A stretch of 64,000 bases of DNA from Acestrorhynchus altus (lineage: Eukaryota; Chordata; Actinopteri; Characiformes; Acestrorhynchidae). The stretch is taken from positions 21,203,935 to 21,267,934 of the forward strand of contig CM067522.1 in the NCBI GenBank assembly GCA_034509495.1, in the 5' to 3' direction. A model generated the notes under the pieces. It was not told the DNA's origin. It searched no databases and saw only the letters and a list, made by a program, of their open reading frames with translations. The position numbers and the translations under genes are program-made. Below are positions 12,369-26,530 of this stretch, one piece after another. Each line of letters starts with the position of its first letter. Within the stretch, counting starts at the first letter, position 1.

Positions 12369-15300
12369 TCATTGTGAGCCTTTGTCTATCAACCACGATA
12401 TATCTCCCGTCCTGCAGAAGAACAAACCAGACTCGCGGTCAGTACACGATCATACTGGGGCAGGCCGGGCAAACAAGGTCTGACACGTGCATTTTTTGAC
12501 ACTTAAAAAATTAAGTGGCCACTCCACACGATCAATTTCTCTGCTCTTACTATTTACAGGCCTGTGTTTGAATTTTGAAAAAAATATGAATTTTATATTT
12601 ATAATTTTATTCTATAAAGCATTTATAAAGTTTCTCCTTCATTTAAAAAAGCATATAAAATTCCAAAATGTATTTATTTATTCTATAAAGCTCTGAGCAC
12701 ATTTCTCCCAAATTTCAAAAATTTAAAAATTCCAAAATGTGAATTTTTTTATGTGAATTATGTGAATTTATTCTATAAAGTTTTGACTATTTCTCCCAAA
12801 TGTCATAAATTCAATACGTCTCTCTGAGATACTCCACATTATGGTTTTACTATTTACAGGCGTTTGAGTAAAGTGAATATTTCTAATTATTTTTATAAAG
12901 TATTTACAACATTTCTACCACTTGCCAAACAAAAATATTGTTATTTTGAGGATTTTTTGGAAGAAATGTCAACTGATCAAATGACATTCTGGCTTTTTAT
13001 GACTGGAACAAAAGTGGTCTCTTATATTTTCCAGGGCTGTACACTGTAAAAATCCATATTTACTGCAGCAGGAAGAAAATGAATGCATCCGTACTTGCCG
13101 TGGGTGAACATCCTTTGAAAGCACAATTCAAAACAGGACATAATTAAGTTGCAATAAATGCATAAGAACAATACAAACACTGTGAGCTTTCTCATGTGCA
13201 TTATTACACAAATTTCTTTAATGAATTACATTTATTTAAAAATTAAAATTGGATGGCCTGAAATCTCAGCATGCCGTTGTCTCAAGCTGATTTGTAAAAG
13301 ATATGCATGGAGGCAATATATCGATATTTAAATCTATATCAGGATATAAACTGAGCGGGATACAGGCTGAGCGATATATCGATATTTATATCTATATCGG
13401 GATATAAACAGAGCAGGATACGGGCTGAGCGATATATCGATATTTATATCTATATCAGGATATAAACAGCGGGATACGGGCTGAGCGATATATCGATATT
13501 TATATCTATATCGGGATATAAACAGAGTGGGATACGGGCTGAGCGATATATCGATATTTATATCTATATCGGGATATAAACAGAGCGGGATACGGTCTGA
13601 GTTCGGTTTTGGATTCGATTAGCACTTCAGTCCTGCCTTTGCTCTAGAGTGACACACTCCCCCGACTGCTGGTGTGATGATCTGAGGAGCCACATTTCAC
13701 GGCCATGCAGAACAGGCTGGGACTCGGTGTACGACACCGTGCTGCCTCACTGTTTGAACTCTGGGTGATCGAGCGTTCGTTGTGGTTGGGCTCTTGTACC
13801 GTATGTGTGGGATCCAGAGTGGAGATGGAAAAGTGTACTTACTCCACGTCTCGCTTCTTAATTGTCTTTCCGGAACCAAAGACCTCAGCGACCCGAGACA
13901 CTATAGGGTCGTAGTTCATACTGGCCACAGCTATGACCTCCTCACTCCTACAAAAGTCATAACAATGTATTTGTTTTGAAACAGTAAAATGATATCAGAT
14001 ATCAGGTGGTTCCGCCAAAGACGGAACTCTATATGAGACGACTCACTTTGTGTAGAACGCCACAAATTTCAGCTCATCCAAATCTCCCTGGATGATGACG
14101 TCGTCGAAACCATCTCCATAACCTTTGAATTTTTGAATATATCATTAACACAGAATAAAGGAAGGCTGGTATCTTCACACTGATCATCCGTGAAGGGTAA
14201 TGTTCTTCACCTGCGTATCGTATGCTTTTCCCAAACATAGCCGTCCAGAAGTACGGCACCGTTCTAACCTCGGCGGCTTTTCCCATCATGCCAAGAGCAG
14301 CAACCCTCCCTGCAGATTTAAGAACGCGGTTAAAGATCAGTTCAGACTGAACGATGATCATAAATTTAATGATCACAGATTAATGATCTGAATGTAGTGA
14401 TACGAGAACAATGATGACTTTAACATCCACCCCCTCTGTCCCAGTAGCTGGTATCTCCTCCTTTGGCTTAAATAATGTCAGATGTTTCCTAGAACCGTCT
14501 ACCGCCTCTGACATCCACTGGAAGAACCACGTTCCCACTCCTCCATGCGGAATTCATTCAGCTCTGTGATGTTTCAGCGTCAGTCTTTGTACAGACGATC
14601 TTCCGTTCTCCTCAAACCCCCTCTGATACCATCTCATAGCGGTTTCTATGATCGAGAGATCTTCACACACTGCTGCAGCAGAGCAGCTCCAAACCATCAC
14701 ACTCCCACCACCATGCTTCACAGCTGGAATGAGGTTTTTGTGCATGTCTTCTGTTACTGTGCCAAAATAGTTCAGCTTTGGATTCATCTGTTCAAAGCAC
14801 ATGGTTTCATCAGCCCTGTGATGAACAGGGATTGCTTTGATCTTGTGCTTCTGCTCTTGGGCTGAACTTGCTAGGACGGACTGATCTGACCATGATCTGA
14901 CCATGTGTCCCGGACAGTGGAACGGCTGATTTCTAACTGTGTGGAGATCTTATCCCTTCTCAGACTCATCTGCGTCTACAACCTTCTTTCTGAAGGCCTG
15001 ATGGTGATCTCAATCACTTCAACAATAAAGAGCAAACCAAACTAATGTCTGAAGTTTAAAGACAATCCTCCAAAGTCCTAACAATCATCTAATTATTGCA
15101 GCATGTTAAGCAGTAATAAATGAAACTGCTGAAAATCAAATGTCCATATGTTAAAAAAGACAAAGGGGTTCGTTTTTTTGACGTGACCGTATGTATTTAA
15201 TATTTTAATCATGTAAATTAATAAATTATCTAATGTAATAGTTCATAACTGGGATCTCATTATATAGACGTTACAATAAATAACATACCATGGACATGGG

Positions 15301-18300
15301 CCATCTGCCAGTGAGGGATGTTCACCTTCTTATTGCCTCGTAAAGCTAATGGGAACGTTACCACGTCACCCCCAGCAAAGACTCCATCCACATTGGTCTG
15401 CATCATCTGAAGAAAGAAACAGATTCATGTAATATCAGTTTAACCGCAATCAGCACTGAATTCAGCACAGTTACGAGTTTCCTTTGTAGGACCGGTCTTC
15501 TAAATTCAGGACCTAACATCACCCAACGTCAAGCCTCGTACGTCTGACTCTCGTCAGTGCACTATTGTAATAATGTCATGTGAGACTGTCATGGACTCAG
15601 AATGGCAGTAGAGCATCTTCAGTGAGTCCCACCAATTTGATGAGAACCATCGAATCCATGTATGGAGGCTCCGTGGTGAGCACCAAGATCATTATCATTA
15701 CGCGTCACACGTCCAGAAGGTCTGGTGTCGTGGTGTGGGTGCAATTTCGTACAATGCCACCTTTGATCTTCATTAAAGGCATTTTGAAGCCCAACGTTAC
15801 GTTAACGAGGTTCTGCAACCAGTGGTGATACCTTTCCTGAACACACACTCCGGTGCTCTATTCCAACAGGACGACGCTCGTCCACACACTGCTGCCGTCT
15901 CAAGATCTCGTCTTGAAGACACAGATACTACGCCTTGGTGTGTCTCGTCTCCAGACCTGTCCCTGATTGAAAATGTGTGGGATGCTATTGGACGCTCTAT
16001 CAACACTCCACCCCTACCACACCATCTGCAGAACTGAGTGAGAACATTCAAGCTGCATGGGATGGATCATCACAGGACACAATGAGGAACCTCTACAACT
16101 CCATGCAGAGACGTCGGGCATTTAATCATATTATTTAAAATTCCTGTAATATTACTATGTTGCCTCAGTCCACATGCTTATGATGATGTATCTAAATGAC
16201 GTTCTGTACCTTGTTGACGGTGATGAATCCCTTGGAGTCCATGTGCACTCCACTCTGCTTGAGAAACACAGTGGCAGGACTTGAACCTGGAGATACACCA
16301 TGGCTTAGTCTAGTTTTGCTGACTTCATAATATACTGTAAATCAGTGTTTCTTCACCCAGGTCCTGGAGGCACCCCGACCCTTCATATTTTAGAGCTTCA
16401 GAGTTGCAGGGTGTGTCAAAGCTAAAGCGCAAAGGGGTGGGGTGCCTCCAGGACCAGAGTTGAGAAACACTGCTGTAAATGGTATTGGTGCCACAGTGTT
16501 GGTATCATCCTCTCTCACCTGCACCAATGACACACACGTCCGCTCGTAGGACCTTGCCACTTTTTAAGACCACTTCTTTTAACTGAAAAAGCAGAACAAG
16601 ACCAGTTTAGTGGGACAGCATGTCCTGCTTTAGCTACTCATGACATGCAGCATTTGTCTTGCTGTAGTATTTACTCAGTGTGTGATCAGCTTGGGCCACT
16701 ATGTTCCAGTTAAAAGCACTGAGAGCTAAATAAAGCAAACTGTTGCTACACTGCAAACACCTTGTATCTCCAAGAAAACGTTACGTTTATAGGTTCATCC
16801 AGAGAACATCTAGACAAAGAGCAGGACTTCTGGAGCAATGTGCTTTGGACAGATGAATCCAAAGCTGAATTATTTGGACACAGTAACAGAAGACATGTTT
16901 GGCACAAACCAAACACAGCATTTGAGCAGAAGAAACTCCAGCTGTGAAGCATGGTGGTGGAGGTGTGATGGTTTGGGGCAGCTCTGCTGCAGCAGGGTGT
17001 GGAGATCTCTCGATCATAGAAACCGCTATGAGATCTTTATTGTATCAGAGGGGGTTGAGGAGAACGGAAGAGCATCTGTACAAAGACTGATGCTGAAACA
17101 TCACAGAGCTGAGAGAATTCCGCATGGAGGAGTGGGAACGTCTGTCTTCCAGTGGATGTCAGAGATGGTAGACGGTTCTAGGAAACATCTTTTTCCTCAA
17201 TGAAAGATGTGTTTTCCATGTCTGTATATTATATATGATGGATGGACCAAAGGAAATGCTCCATTTACTTCCGTTAAAAAGAAAGAAGGTTCGTTTCTCC
17301 TATAAATTTGCCGTTTTGGAGATAAAAGGGTTTGCGAGACAGCGGCTCAGGGAAGTAATCAGACAACATGAGAGAGACAGACAGAATGAGAGAGAGAGAA
17401 CGAGAGAAAAGACTAAGAGAGGTGACCTTGGAGTGGGTGAACAACAGGAAGAGACAGTGTGATTTGAGATGGAGAGAGAGAGCAAAAGAGGGAGCCTTGG
17501 GCCCATCAGGCTGAGCCCGTGTTTCTCTCACTTTCTGGATACCTGTCCATGATGCCCTCGCATCTCCGACACCTCGTTCAGCATGTAGAACTTCACCCTG
17601 TTCATTTCAAACAGCTGACACAGCAGAGCACAGTCATGTTACACACCTTCCATTCACAACGTGAAAACCTACCACGTCCTTCTTACATACAGATCAGCTT
17701 CATATTACAGTACCGGTGTTGTTTCATCATTAATAACACAGTTACTGAGGACACTACGGGGGTTTACGATACAGTATAATGCATTATATTGCGATACTGT
17801 GCGCAATGATTTACCATAAACGGTCCACGTATGAAACTAAACTAACATTTGAACTAAAATCAAATAGATCGAGGTTGAGAATTTGACTATATGTATCACA
17901 ATTCATGTCACGATTCAATATATTGTGATATATTGCAATTTTTTTGTTGTTTTATTTTATTTTTCGCGATTTTTTACACCCTTACACCTGAAATGTATTT
18001 AGTATTTATAGGAGGCAGTCACACATTATGTTGAGAAGATCCTACAGTCCTCTCACATGACTTTGAGTTCTAAAATCAGATTTTAGATATTTGTGCAAAT
18101 TTTATTTTTGCAATATTTTGGTTCGTAGGTTTAAAGGACTGTAAACGAAGGATTTTGAAGCACTCTACAGCTTGGAAATCATGTTAGAAATATCCTTCAT
18201 CATGTAATTAATACAAAGAACCTGCATTTTCAGCTCCTAAACACTTTACGAGTTAATTGTAATTAGGAAAAAGTCCTACATGCAGCACTAGAGGTCTGTT

Positions 18301-21300
18301 CTTAACACTTACATGGTCAACGTTGCAGACAATGTTAACACATGCAGGCCGTAGAGGTTATGGAGGAAATCAGGAAGTTCTGTTTAGCAGCAGGTGAACA
18401 CCACGCCCTGCACACTCAAACCACGCCCACTTTTTACGGTAAGGAGGCTGCGTGCAGTGATGCACTCTCACCTTCATCAGAGCTTTCCCAACTTTCTCCC
18501 CCAGAGCTTTACGGAACGGCACGGCATCAATTCCGATCACGGAGATGGAGTGGGCTTTGTCTGTCAGGGCTGCTGCAACCTCCATGCCTGAGCACAGGTA
18601 CAGCACACACAACGACTCCCCTTTGAGTGATTATTAAGTCATCAGTATATACATGCTCAGCAAACAGATGATGACTCCAGAACGACCGATTGTTAGAAGG
18701 ATGAATTCTGCGGCATTAAAGCATTTTCCATAACGCTCACCAATAAACGACGTGCCCACGATGACTGCGTTCTTGCTGCCGGCCAGTCTGGCTATGCTGT
18801 TTGCATCCTCGGGAGTCCTCAGGTGAAACACATTGGCAATGTCTTTGCCTTTGTAGTTTATGCTTTTGGGTCTTTAAAGCAGAGAGAGAGAAAAAGCAAT
18901 AGATGACTGATGATCCTCAGTTCAGCACTTCAGACATCATTTCATTACCTCCTCATTAATATCTGATGATTCCACGATTAACCTTTAGAACACGTGGCCA
19001 GTTTGGTGCACTATTTTCAAAGCATGATGCTTTTTTATTCTCCAAATTTGGACCAAAAATTTACTTGCAATGTTTTTTTGCTGTTGTTTTTTTTTTTTTT
19101 TGCTTATAAGGACTGAAAACCAGCATCTCAGAAATCCTGTTGGAAACTGATCTTCCAGACTGCACGTGAGCGGAAAATGCATAGACAGCAATCTGAATGG
19201 AAGTGGTACGATGGTAAGAGAGCATGGTCAGTTGTGCTCTCTCAGGGTACGAACACCGATGGCAAAGCAGCATGCCCTGGGATTTGAACTCGTGATCTCT
19301 GAGCCTGAATTTTCTTATCTTTGATTGGTTCAGTTTAATTCGATATAACACATCATCAAATACAGCCCCGTCAATGATTTGCACTTTACTGGAACAAGAC
19401 ATGTTCACACCAAGTACGTGCTTAGAATGCAAAGAGACGAATGACAGAGTTGACATTGGATAAGTCATCTTTGAAGTCCTTACTTGCTGCCAGTCGCAAT
19501 CAGGAGTTTCCTGTACTCCATCTTATAGCCGTCCTGAAATGTCACTGTCTTCATCTTTACATCGATAGATACAGCCTGAGGAGGAAGAAAGAGGTATATG
19601 TATGATTCAAGTTTCACACTTGGCTGTACATGTGAGAGAAGCAAGGATGGGTCTAAACGCTGGCCTAAACGCTGACTGACTATATAAGGTCGTCCCACTG
19701 GGTGTGCTTTCCATTCTGACTCATGCTGTTGTGTTGGTAGCATCCTTTGCAAGTGATGTACGTTTCGGAGAAGAGTTCAAAAGCAATTCCAGCAGCTGGA
19801 AGTACTGGACACCGTACTGGTCAGGTGGTTATTGTCATAGCACACTGTTGGTGGCAATGGATAGAAGAAGGCATGCATCAGCAGCACAAAGGATCTGGGA
19901 GACCTACACGAACCACGGAGGGGGAGAACTGACAGATTGTCCGATGTGTGGAGTGACCCAACAGCCATGATTGTGGGCAATCAGCGAGCAGCAATGCCCT
20001 CCATAAGTCATCCTGTTGGTGCACCACCACTGCCAGATGGCTGCATGACACAGGACAACATGCATGGAGACCGTTACGCTGAATGCCCTTAACACCACAT
20101 CAGTGTTGCCTGTGATGGTCCTGGTTTTGTTTTGGGGGAGACAACAAGCATCTCCAGACCCATCCCTGTGTGTGGATGCTATTGGATGCTCTTTCAACAC
20201 TCCACCCCTACCACACCATCTGCAGAACTGAGTGAGAACATTCAAGCTGCATGGGATGGATCATCACAGGAACCTCTACACCTCCATGCAGAGACGTCTG
20301 GCATGTTGCGTTAAACCCGACGCCGTACTGAGAGACACCACATCTGTATGAGTTGATCATTTTGATAAAACAGGGGAAATAGGATGTGACCAGACTTTCC
20401 ATAAACCACTGTTAAACCCCTAATGATTACTGAGTGAAAAAGCTGGAGTGAAACTTTGTGAAGAACTGAGACAGATCCACTGTGTGTCCCTCAGAGCCAG
20501 ACTCACTTCTTTCTCCAGCAGCAGCTCTACATCATGGTTCTGGAAGAACTCCATTGAACGTAGCTGAAGCTGCTCAGCTGTGCTTTCTAAAGACTGCAGA
20601 AAGAGACGAAACATCACAACATTGGCAGTTAAACAGATAACCAGAACAGTTCATACACCATATGTCCAAAAGTTCAGAAATCAAGGGCATTAATGTACAG
20701 CTGATCTTTTCTTTGCTGCAGTAACAGCCTCTACTCTTCTGACAAGAGAGTCTAGTATGGTAGCTACTGGACGGGACCTACCCAACTAGACTTTGGCACC
20801 TGGACCCTGGCACCTGCCACCTGCTTGATTGTGTCATGCCTGGTAGCCTCTGCAGGCCAGAAGGTCTGTTGAGTGCATCTGTTGACCATGTGAACCTGGA
20901 CTCCCTTGGAATACTAACTGTCTTCACTTGATTCTCATTACTGGTGTGGCCAAAATAATGTATATAATATTTAATGGTATTTTTGCTTGTGTATTCCAGT
21001 CTGACTCGTGCTGTTGTGTTGGTAGCAGGCCTCGGAGAAGAGCTTGAAAGATTTCAAGAGGGGTCGCATCGTGCGGCTCTGGGAATTGTGATGGTCTTAA
21101 CAATGTCTTGCACACCCTACAAGTTATGCAGGCATTACCATAGCAGGCTGTTGGTGGTAGTGGATAGTAGTAGGTAAGCAGTGACCTGAAGGATCTAGGA
21201 GACCAACGTGAACCACGGATTATCTGATGTGCTCAAAGTCACTACTAGCCACAATTGTGGACATCAGTGCAATATGGAGCTTTTCCATTGAAGGGTACCT

Positions 21301-24300
21301 ACCTTACTTGCCAATCAGTGCTCTTATAGTCCCATCTCAGCTTGCTTGGAAGTCTGGATTGAGCAGGTACCAGGTTCTAGATTTGCCTTACGGTAAAGCT
21401 AAAAAGCTGTGTAGAGTTGACTGGAGTAGTGTAGGTACCAGTGGAAAAGTATTCTATGGTGCTCAGCCACTCTAGAGAATGCAGTTACATGGTTTTACAC
21501 CTGATGGGGCTTCATAACCCTGTGGTCAATGCTTGGTATCGGACATGGTGGCCTTAGGCTCATGTGTCTTAGGCTCAACAATGTGCACACCTATAAATAG
21601 TTGGATTCACCAATTAGAAGGGTCTAGACACATTTGGACATAGAGTGTACTAAAGATCTTGAACAGCCCAATACTAGTTCCTACAGTATGAGCCACTGTA
21701 GGTCATCTGCAGCTAACATCTGTCGTACTGCCCCTAGCCTGGTCTGTGGACTCTGTACAAACCTTACTCAGTTTAGGCCTGTCATATGGTGGGTGCTTGT
21801 CCATGGTGCACATCACAATGCGGTCAGTAAAGCCCTCCTCCCTCAACGTCTCAGCACACACCAGGGCAGCGGGACCTGAGAGGCAAATGCAACTTTACAG
21901 CAAGGTTGTTTCAGTTTGACGAAAAGTGTTCGTAGCTGTCAACCAAAACCTTGTACCTCCAACAACAGCAACTTTAAAGGCATTTTAGAGCATTTCTATT
22001 GGTCCATCCAACACAAAAGTCCTACAGCTAAATTAACGGAGACACAAGTCTCTTGCATGCGATAGATTAAGGACGATGCTGGATGTCATGATTGCTATTT
22101 TTTGGATGATATAGGTAGTGCATGTGTCACACAGTTCCAGGGGCCTGGGGTTGTGGGTTTGAGTCCCGCTCGGGTCTCCCCGTGTCCATATGGGTTTCCT
22201 CTGAGTACTTTGCGTGGTAGGTGAATTCCCCACATTTGATTCATTCACAAGGTGAATTGTGATAGACTGGTGCCCTGTCCAGGGGTGTTCCTTGCACCCG
22301 ATGGCTCCAGGTGGGCTCTGGATTGGCCATGGTCCTATTCAGGAAGAAGCGGCTATGATAAGGACTGAGCGATTGACAGTCCTTGTGTAAGTGCTCTCTG
22401 TAGTGTGTATTTAAATGTAAAGTTACCTAAAGAAAGGTATGTTTGGAGGGTGTGCTCCGATTGTATCCGAGTGCATGGGTAATACAACTGGACGGAACAC
22501 CGACTCACTCGTGTGAACCGGCTCTCCTCAGTCTTGACTTTCCCCACAGATTTCATTCATCCATGTGATGTTTCAGCATCAGACAGCAAAGCAGCCCCAA
22601 ACCATGACAACATTTTCACATGACTGTACTTCATATCACTTATAGACATAATATGACTACACTACGCTGTCCATGTCTACCCAGGTGTAGGGGGTTCTCA
22701 CCTGATCCGATGATGAGAACGTGGCTAAAGCTTGTACTGGAGTTGATGACAGCGGAGCACTTTGCCATGGCCTTTGTCCTTCTCTGGGTCTGAAGAGCCT
22801 AAAAACAAGAAAATGGATACAGGTAAGAAGCCAGCAAAACCAATAAAACCATTCTCATTAACTTTAAACTCCACACCTTATCCATACCTCCTACACCTCT
22901 AACACACCGAAGTACAGAGCGTTGGTTTTACCTGTTTGTTCGCCTGTATAATCACCTTGTCCTTTTCGACTCTGACCTGTGGTAAAAGAAATGTCAGTAA
23001 TGTAGAGTTAGGTTTAACACAAGACTAACCTAAAACTAACACTAACACTAACCATAACACAGTAGAAAACACATGGCACATATTTTATTTTCATGAGTTC
23101 CTACACTACTCAAATTTGTCTTTATTTCAGATTTTACATTTGAACAAAATTTAAATATGTTTATGAATTTGACCAATTTATTTCATACCTACAACTGCTT
23201 TTTCTATGTAAGCACTTTACATCTCAGAAATTCTGTGGAAAACTCATCATCCAGAGGGTTTCAGCTGAAAATGCAATCATTTCCAGGCATTTGTGATGAT
23301 TAGGTTGACAAGGACATTTATAAAAAGCTCTTCATAACTTTCATTTTTGTTATGTATGCATTAATATTATCCCCTTCTCTGGACTCTTATTCTGAAATTT
23401 TATTGTAATATCTTGGTCAGTGACATCATCAGCCCTGCCTCTCTCGCTGACCGGTTTAAGTTAGACCCCAGCTGCATGCAGGTTGACCGAGCAGTAAACA
23501 TGCACCGTATGGCTGCTTTGGCATGTAAACTGGGATTTAATTCAGAGGGAGACGAGTGGAAAAGGCTGGATTACTCGCTGAGGGTTGATGCCTCTATGAC
23601 CACATGAAGCCTAGACTGCCAGCATGTGGGCGCCCATAAAGGGCAGGTCTGATGGTCTGAGAATCAATTAGGAAAGAAAGGAAGAACAAAGCAGGGATTG
23701 TCACTCAATCACTGATGTGTTGCATTTCAGTGTGTTTTTGAAGCAGGGGAACGTGGATTAAAGTGTTACCTGAAAGGTGGGAAGGCTGTCCAGTCCAGGG
23801 AAATCTTCAATGTCACCAGTTGCAATATTGAAACAGGCTCCATGCCATGGACACCGAACGTGACCTTTAGATAGGACTCCTGCAGTGAAATACAGTCATG
23901 AAAAAGTTAGGAATTTGTCTTTTTTTTTAACATATTTAAACGTAGATATTTAATATTTAAACTATGATGCGAGAAGGAGGTGATAAAGCTGCGTTTCTGC
24001 TTTCTTCTATTAAACATGGCTCTGCTTGTTTACCCGTTCTGACCGATAGGTTGGTTCATATTCTGATAGGAATGATTGATCACCTCCACTGCATAATAGA
24101 CACAGGAAATCATCCTGTCAGACAGATTTACTGAAGCAGCCAGACTGGACAGAGTCTCCTGGTGGACTCAGCAGAAACACACTTTGAAAGACGTGCCTCA
24201 CCCTTAACCAGCGGTGCCCCGTAGTGTGGGCACTTGTGCCCCATGGCAGAGAATTCTCCATGTTCCTTAATGAGAAGCGCTCTGCCTGGCCCCAAGTCCA

Positions 24301-25987
24301 CCTCACGCATCCTAACAGAGAAAACACACATACCGTGAATGTCCTCTCCTCACAACAGAGAGGACATCGTCTCAACACAGGCCACAGGCTAAAGGACACA
24401 AGCACATTTATGCACTTACACACTGTCCAACTTACTGTCCATTCTCCAGGTCTTTGACATGGCACACCGTGGCTTCTATGTAGTCTCTGTGTTTGTGCGA
24501 GGGCCGCAAGGCGGCGGAGTCTTCGTCCGGGCAGTGGCCCAAGGAACCATTGGGCCGGTACTCGGTGAAGGGACTGGCCTTTCCATTCGGAGACATCAGT
24601 TCTGCTTCCTTCTCCTTCTCCAGGAGAGTGAGCTCAACTTTGACCTCTACTGCAAAGACCAAGAGATGGAGGTCACCTCATCCATACCACACTCAAGCAG
24701 ACACAAGTAATGATCAATGATATCCAACAATGAATATGTGATTGGTCAAAACTTTTAGAACACCCTCGTTTTTTGTTGTTGTTTTTTTTCAGAAGTGCAA
24801 CAATGATTTCTTTTTTTTATGTAACGAAAACATGGGACCACCACTGACCATCAGATGATGTAACAGTGTCCAGCTGAGTGTTGTAAACGTGTAAAGGACT
24901 TGTTTTAAAGTGACAGAGATAATGATTAAGATTCATTCATGTAATGTCAGATATCATTTCTTAGATTTTTCTTTAAATACATTTTTTTTCTCCCGATCGG
25001 ACGGTGTCCTGGTGACGGATGGTGTTTCTCCCAATGTCCTGGTGACAGCGATGGTTAGCGAGTGGGTTTGTCACTCGTCACTTCTGTTGCTGGAGCTCAG
25101 CAGTAAGTTGTTCCCTGAAACGGCCACATTTCCTAAAAAGCTCTGCCGGTTTACTGCGTACGTTTGTACCATTTGAGGTCACTGGACTTCGAACCTTCAC
25201 GTCGGGCTGTTCTAAAACTTTTGACCGACAGTGTAGATCACCACCCAGACTAATCAGCAATGCTTTATTTTCCATTTGAAAGTTTCTCCGTGAGAAATGG
25301 GCGGCGGTTGTGTAATGTAGTTCCACCACAGCGAGCACGGAACCTGCTTTCTCTCTCTGGCTGGAAAAATGTGCTGAGAACCCGGCTCTAATGCTTTAAT
25401 CTCCGAGAGAATTCTCACCTGCTGAGCGAAGCTTAATTAAAATCAATGGAAAATCATAAGAGACGACCAAGGCCAGCGGTGGAGAAGAAAGAAGGCCGGC
25501 AGCGCTCGGTGCGCTCCAGATGCTTGATTATTAGTGACACTGCACTGAAAGGAAGGAGATGTGAAGTGAGTGCTGGGTCTTCGGTACAACATGACAAAGT
25601 GTTGGTGTGTCGTCTCGGCCCCGGTACGCCTGTCACAAACGTTTTTTGGGGATGATCTTTTTTGATCAACTAATAAATCTAAATTCTGGGAGGGCAGAGC
25701 AGGTCCATTTTCCACACCAGCCTGTGTTCTGGTGTTTCAGAATCCCTAAAGCAACCTTTGAAAATGCGTTCAAAGGGCCAGACACTGTCCACCCCACTGA
25801 CAGCAGAGTCACCATTGCTTTAACCATCATGTTGTCTCTATATTCTGTATACACCCCGTGTCCTACACGCCTTCACTAAACCCCTAAAATGAAAGGGCTA
25901 AAGTTGATTAGGACGAGATTCACCCCCTCGAACAGCTTTCACGGCTGCAGCAGAGACTCTGCAGCAATTACCCTGGGTGGAGAGGGT

Positions 25988-26051
<64 letters not shown>

Positions 26052-26482
26052 TTTTTGAGGAATGTAAATTATTTTATAACTGGTGGGTCAAAAATGACCC
26101 CAAGACCCTCACCTTTATATCCTGGAGCTTTAATATAAATATAAGCAACAGCGATTTGTAGGGACAGTAATCAAACTTCATGTTGTAAATTTTAATTAAG
26201 GTGTTTTTTTCTGCAAATAAATGTGGTCATTTCTGACCCTTAAGACAAAACAAGGGTTAAGCTGTATTTTTTAGTGTGACTGTTAAAGGGTTAATGCCTT
26301 TTCTGATGTTTCACTTTAAGCACCAAAGCCACTACAATAGTAGTGAACGAGCTTTACGAGACTTTTGTCCACTTCCATTCATGCTCTATTACTCAAACTC
26401 TCTCTCCCTCCCTCTCCAACTGGCACACTCTCATAATCGCTCTCTGTCGCGCCCTTTCTCCCTTCCTTCACTCTCTATTTGA

Positions 26483-26530
<48 letters not shown>

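Noticed and set aside
15822..16037. Active transposase gene
   Set aside because: The N-terminal half is missing in this copy and all other copies are frameshifted, so none looks autonomous.
22130..22175. A tRNA gene, from the B-box-like string
   Set aside because: No acceptor stem or anticodon arm; the flanking body is that of a tRNA-derived SINE.
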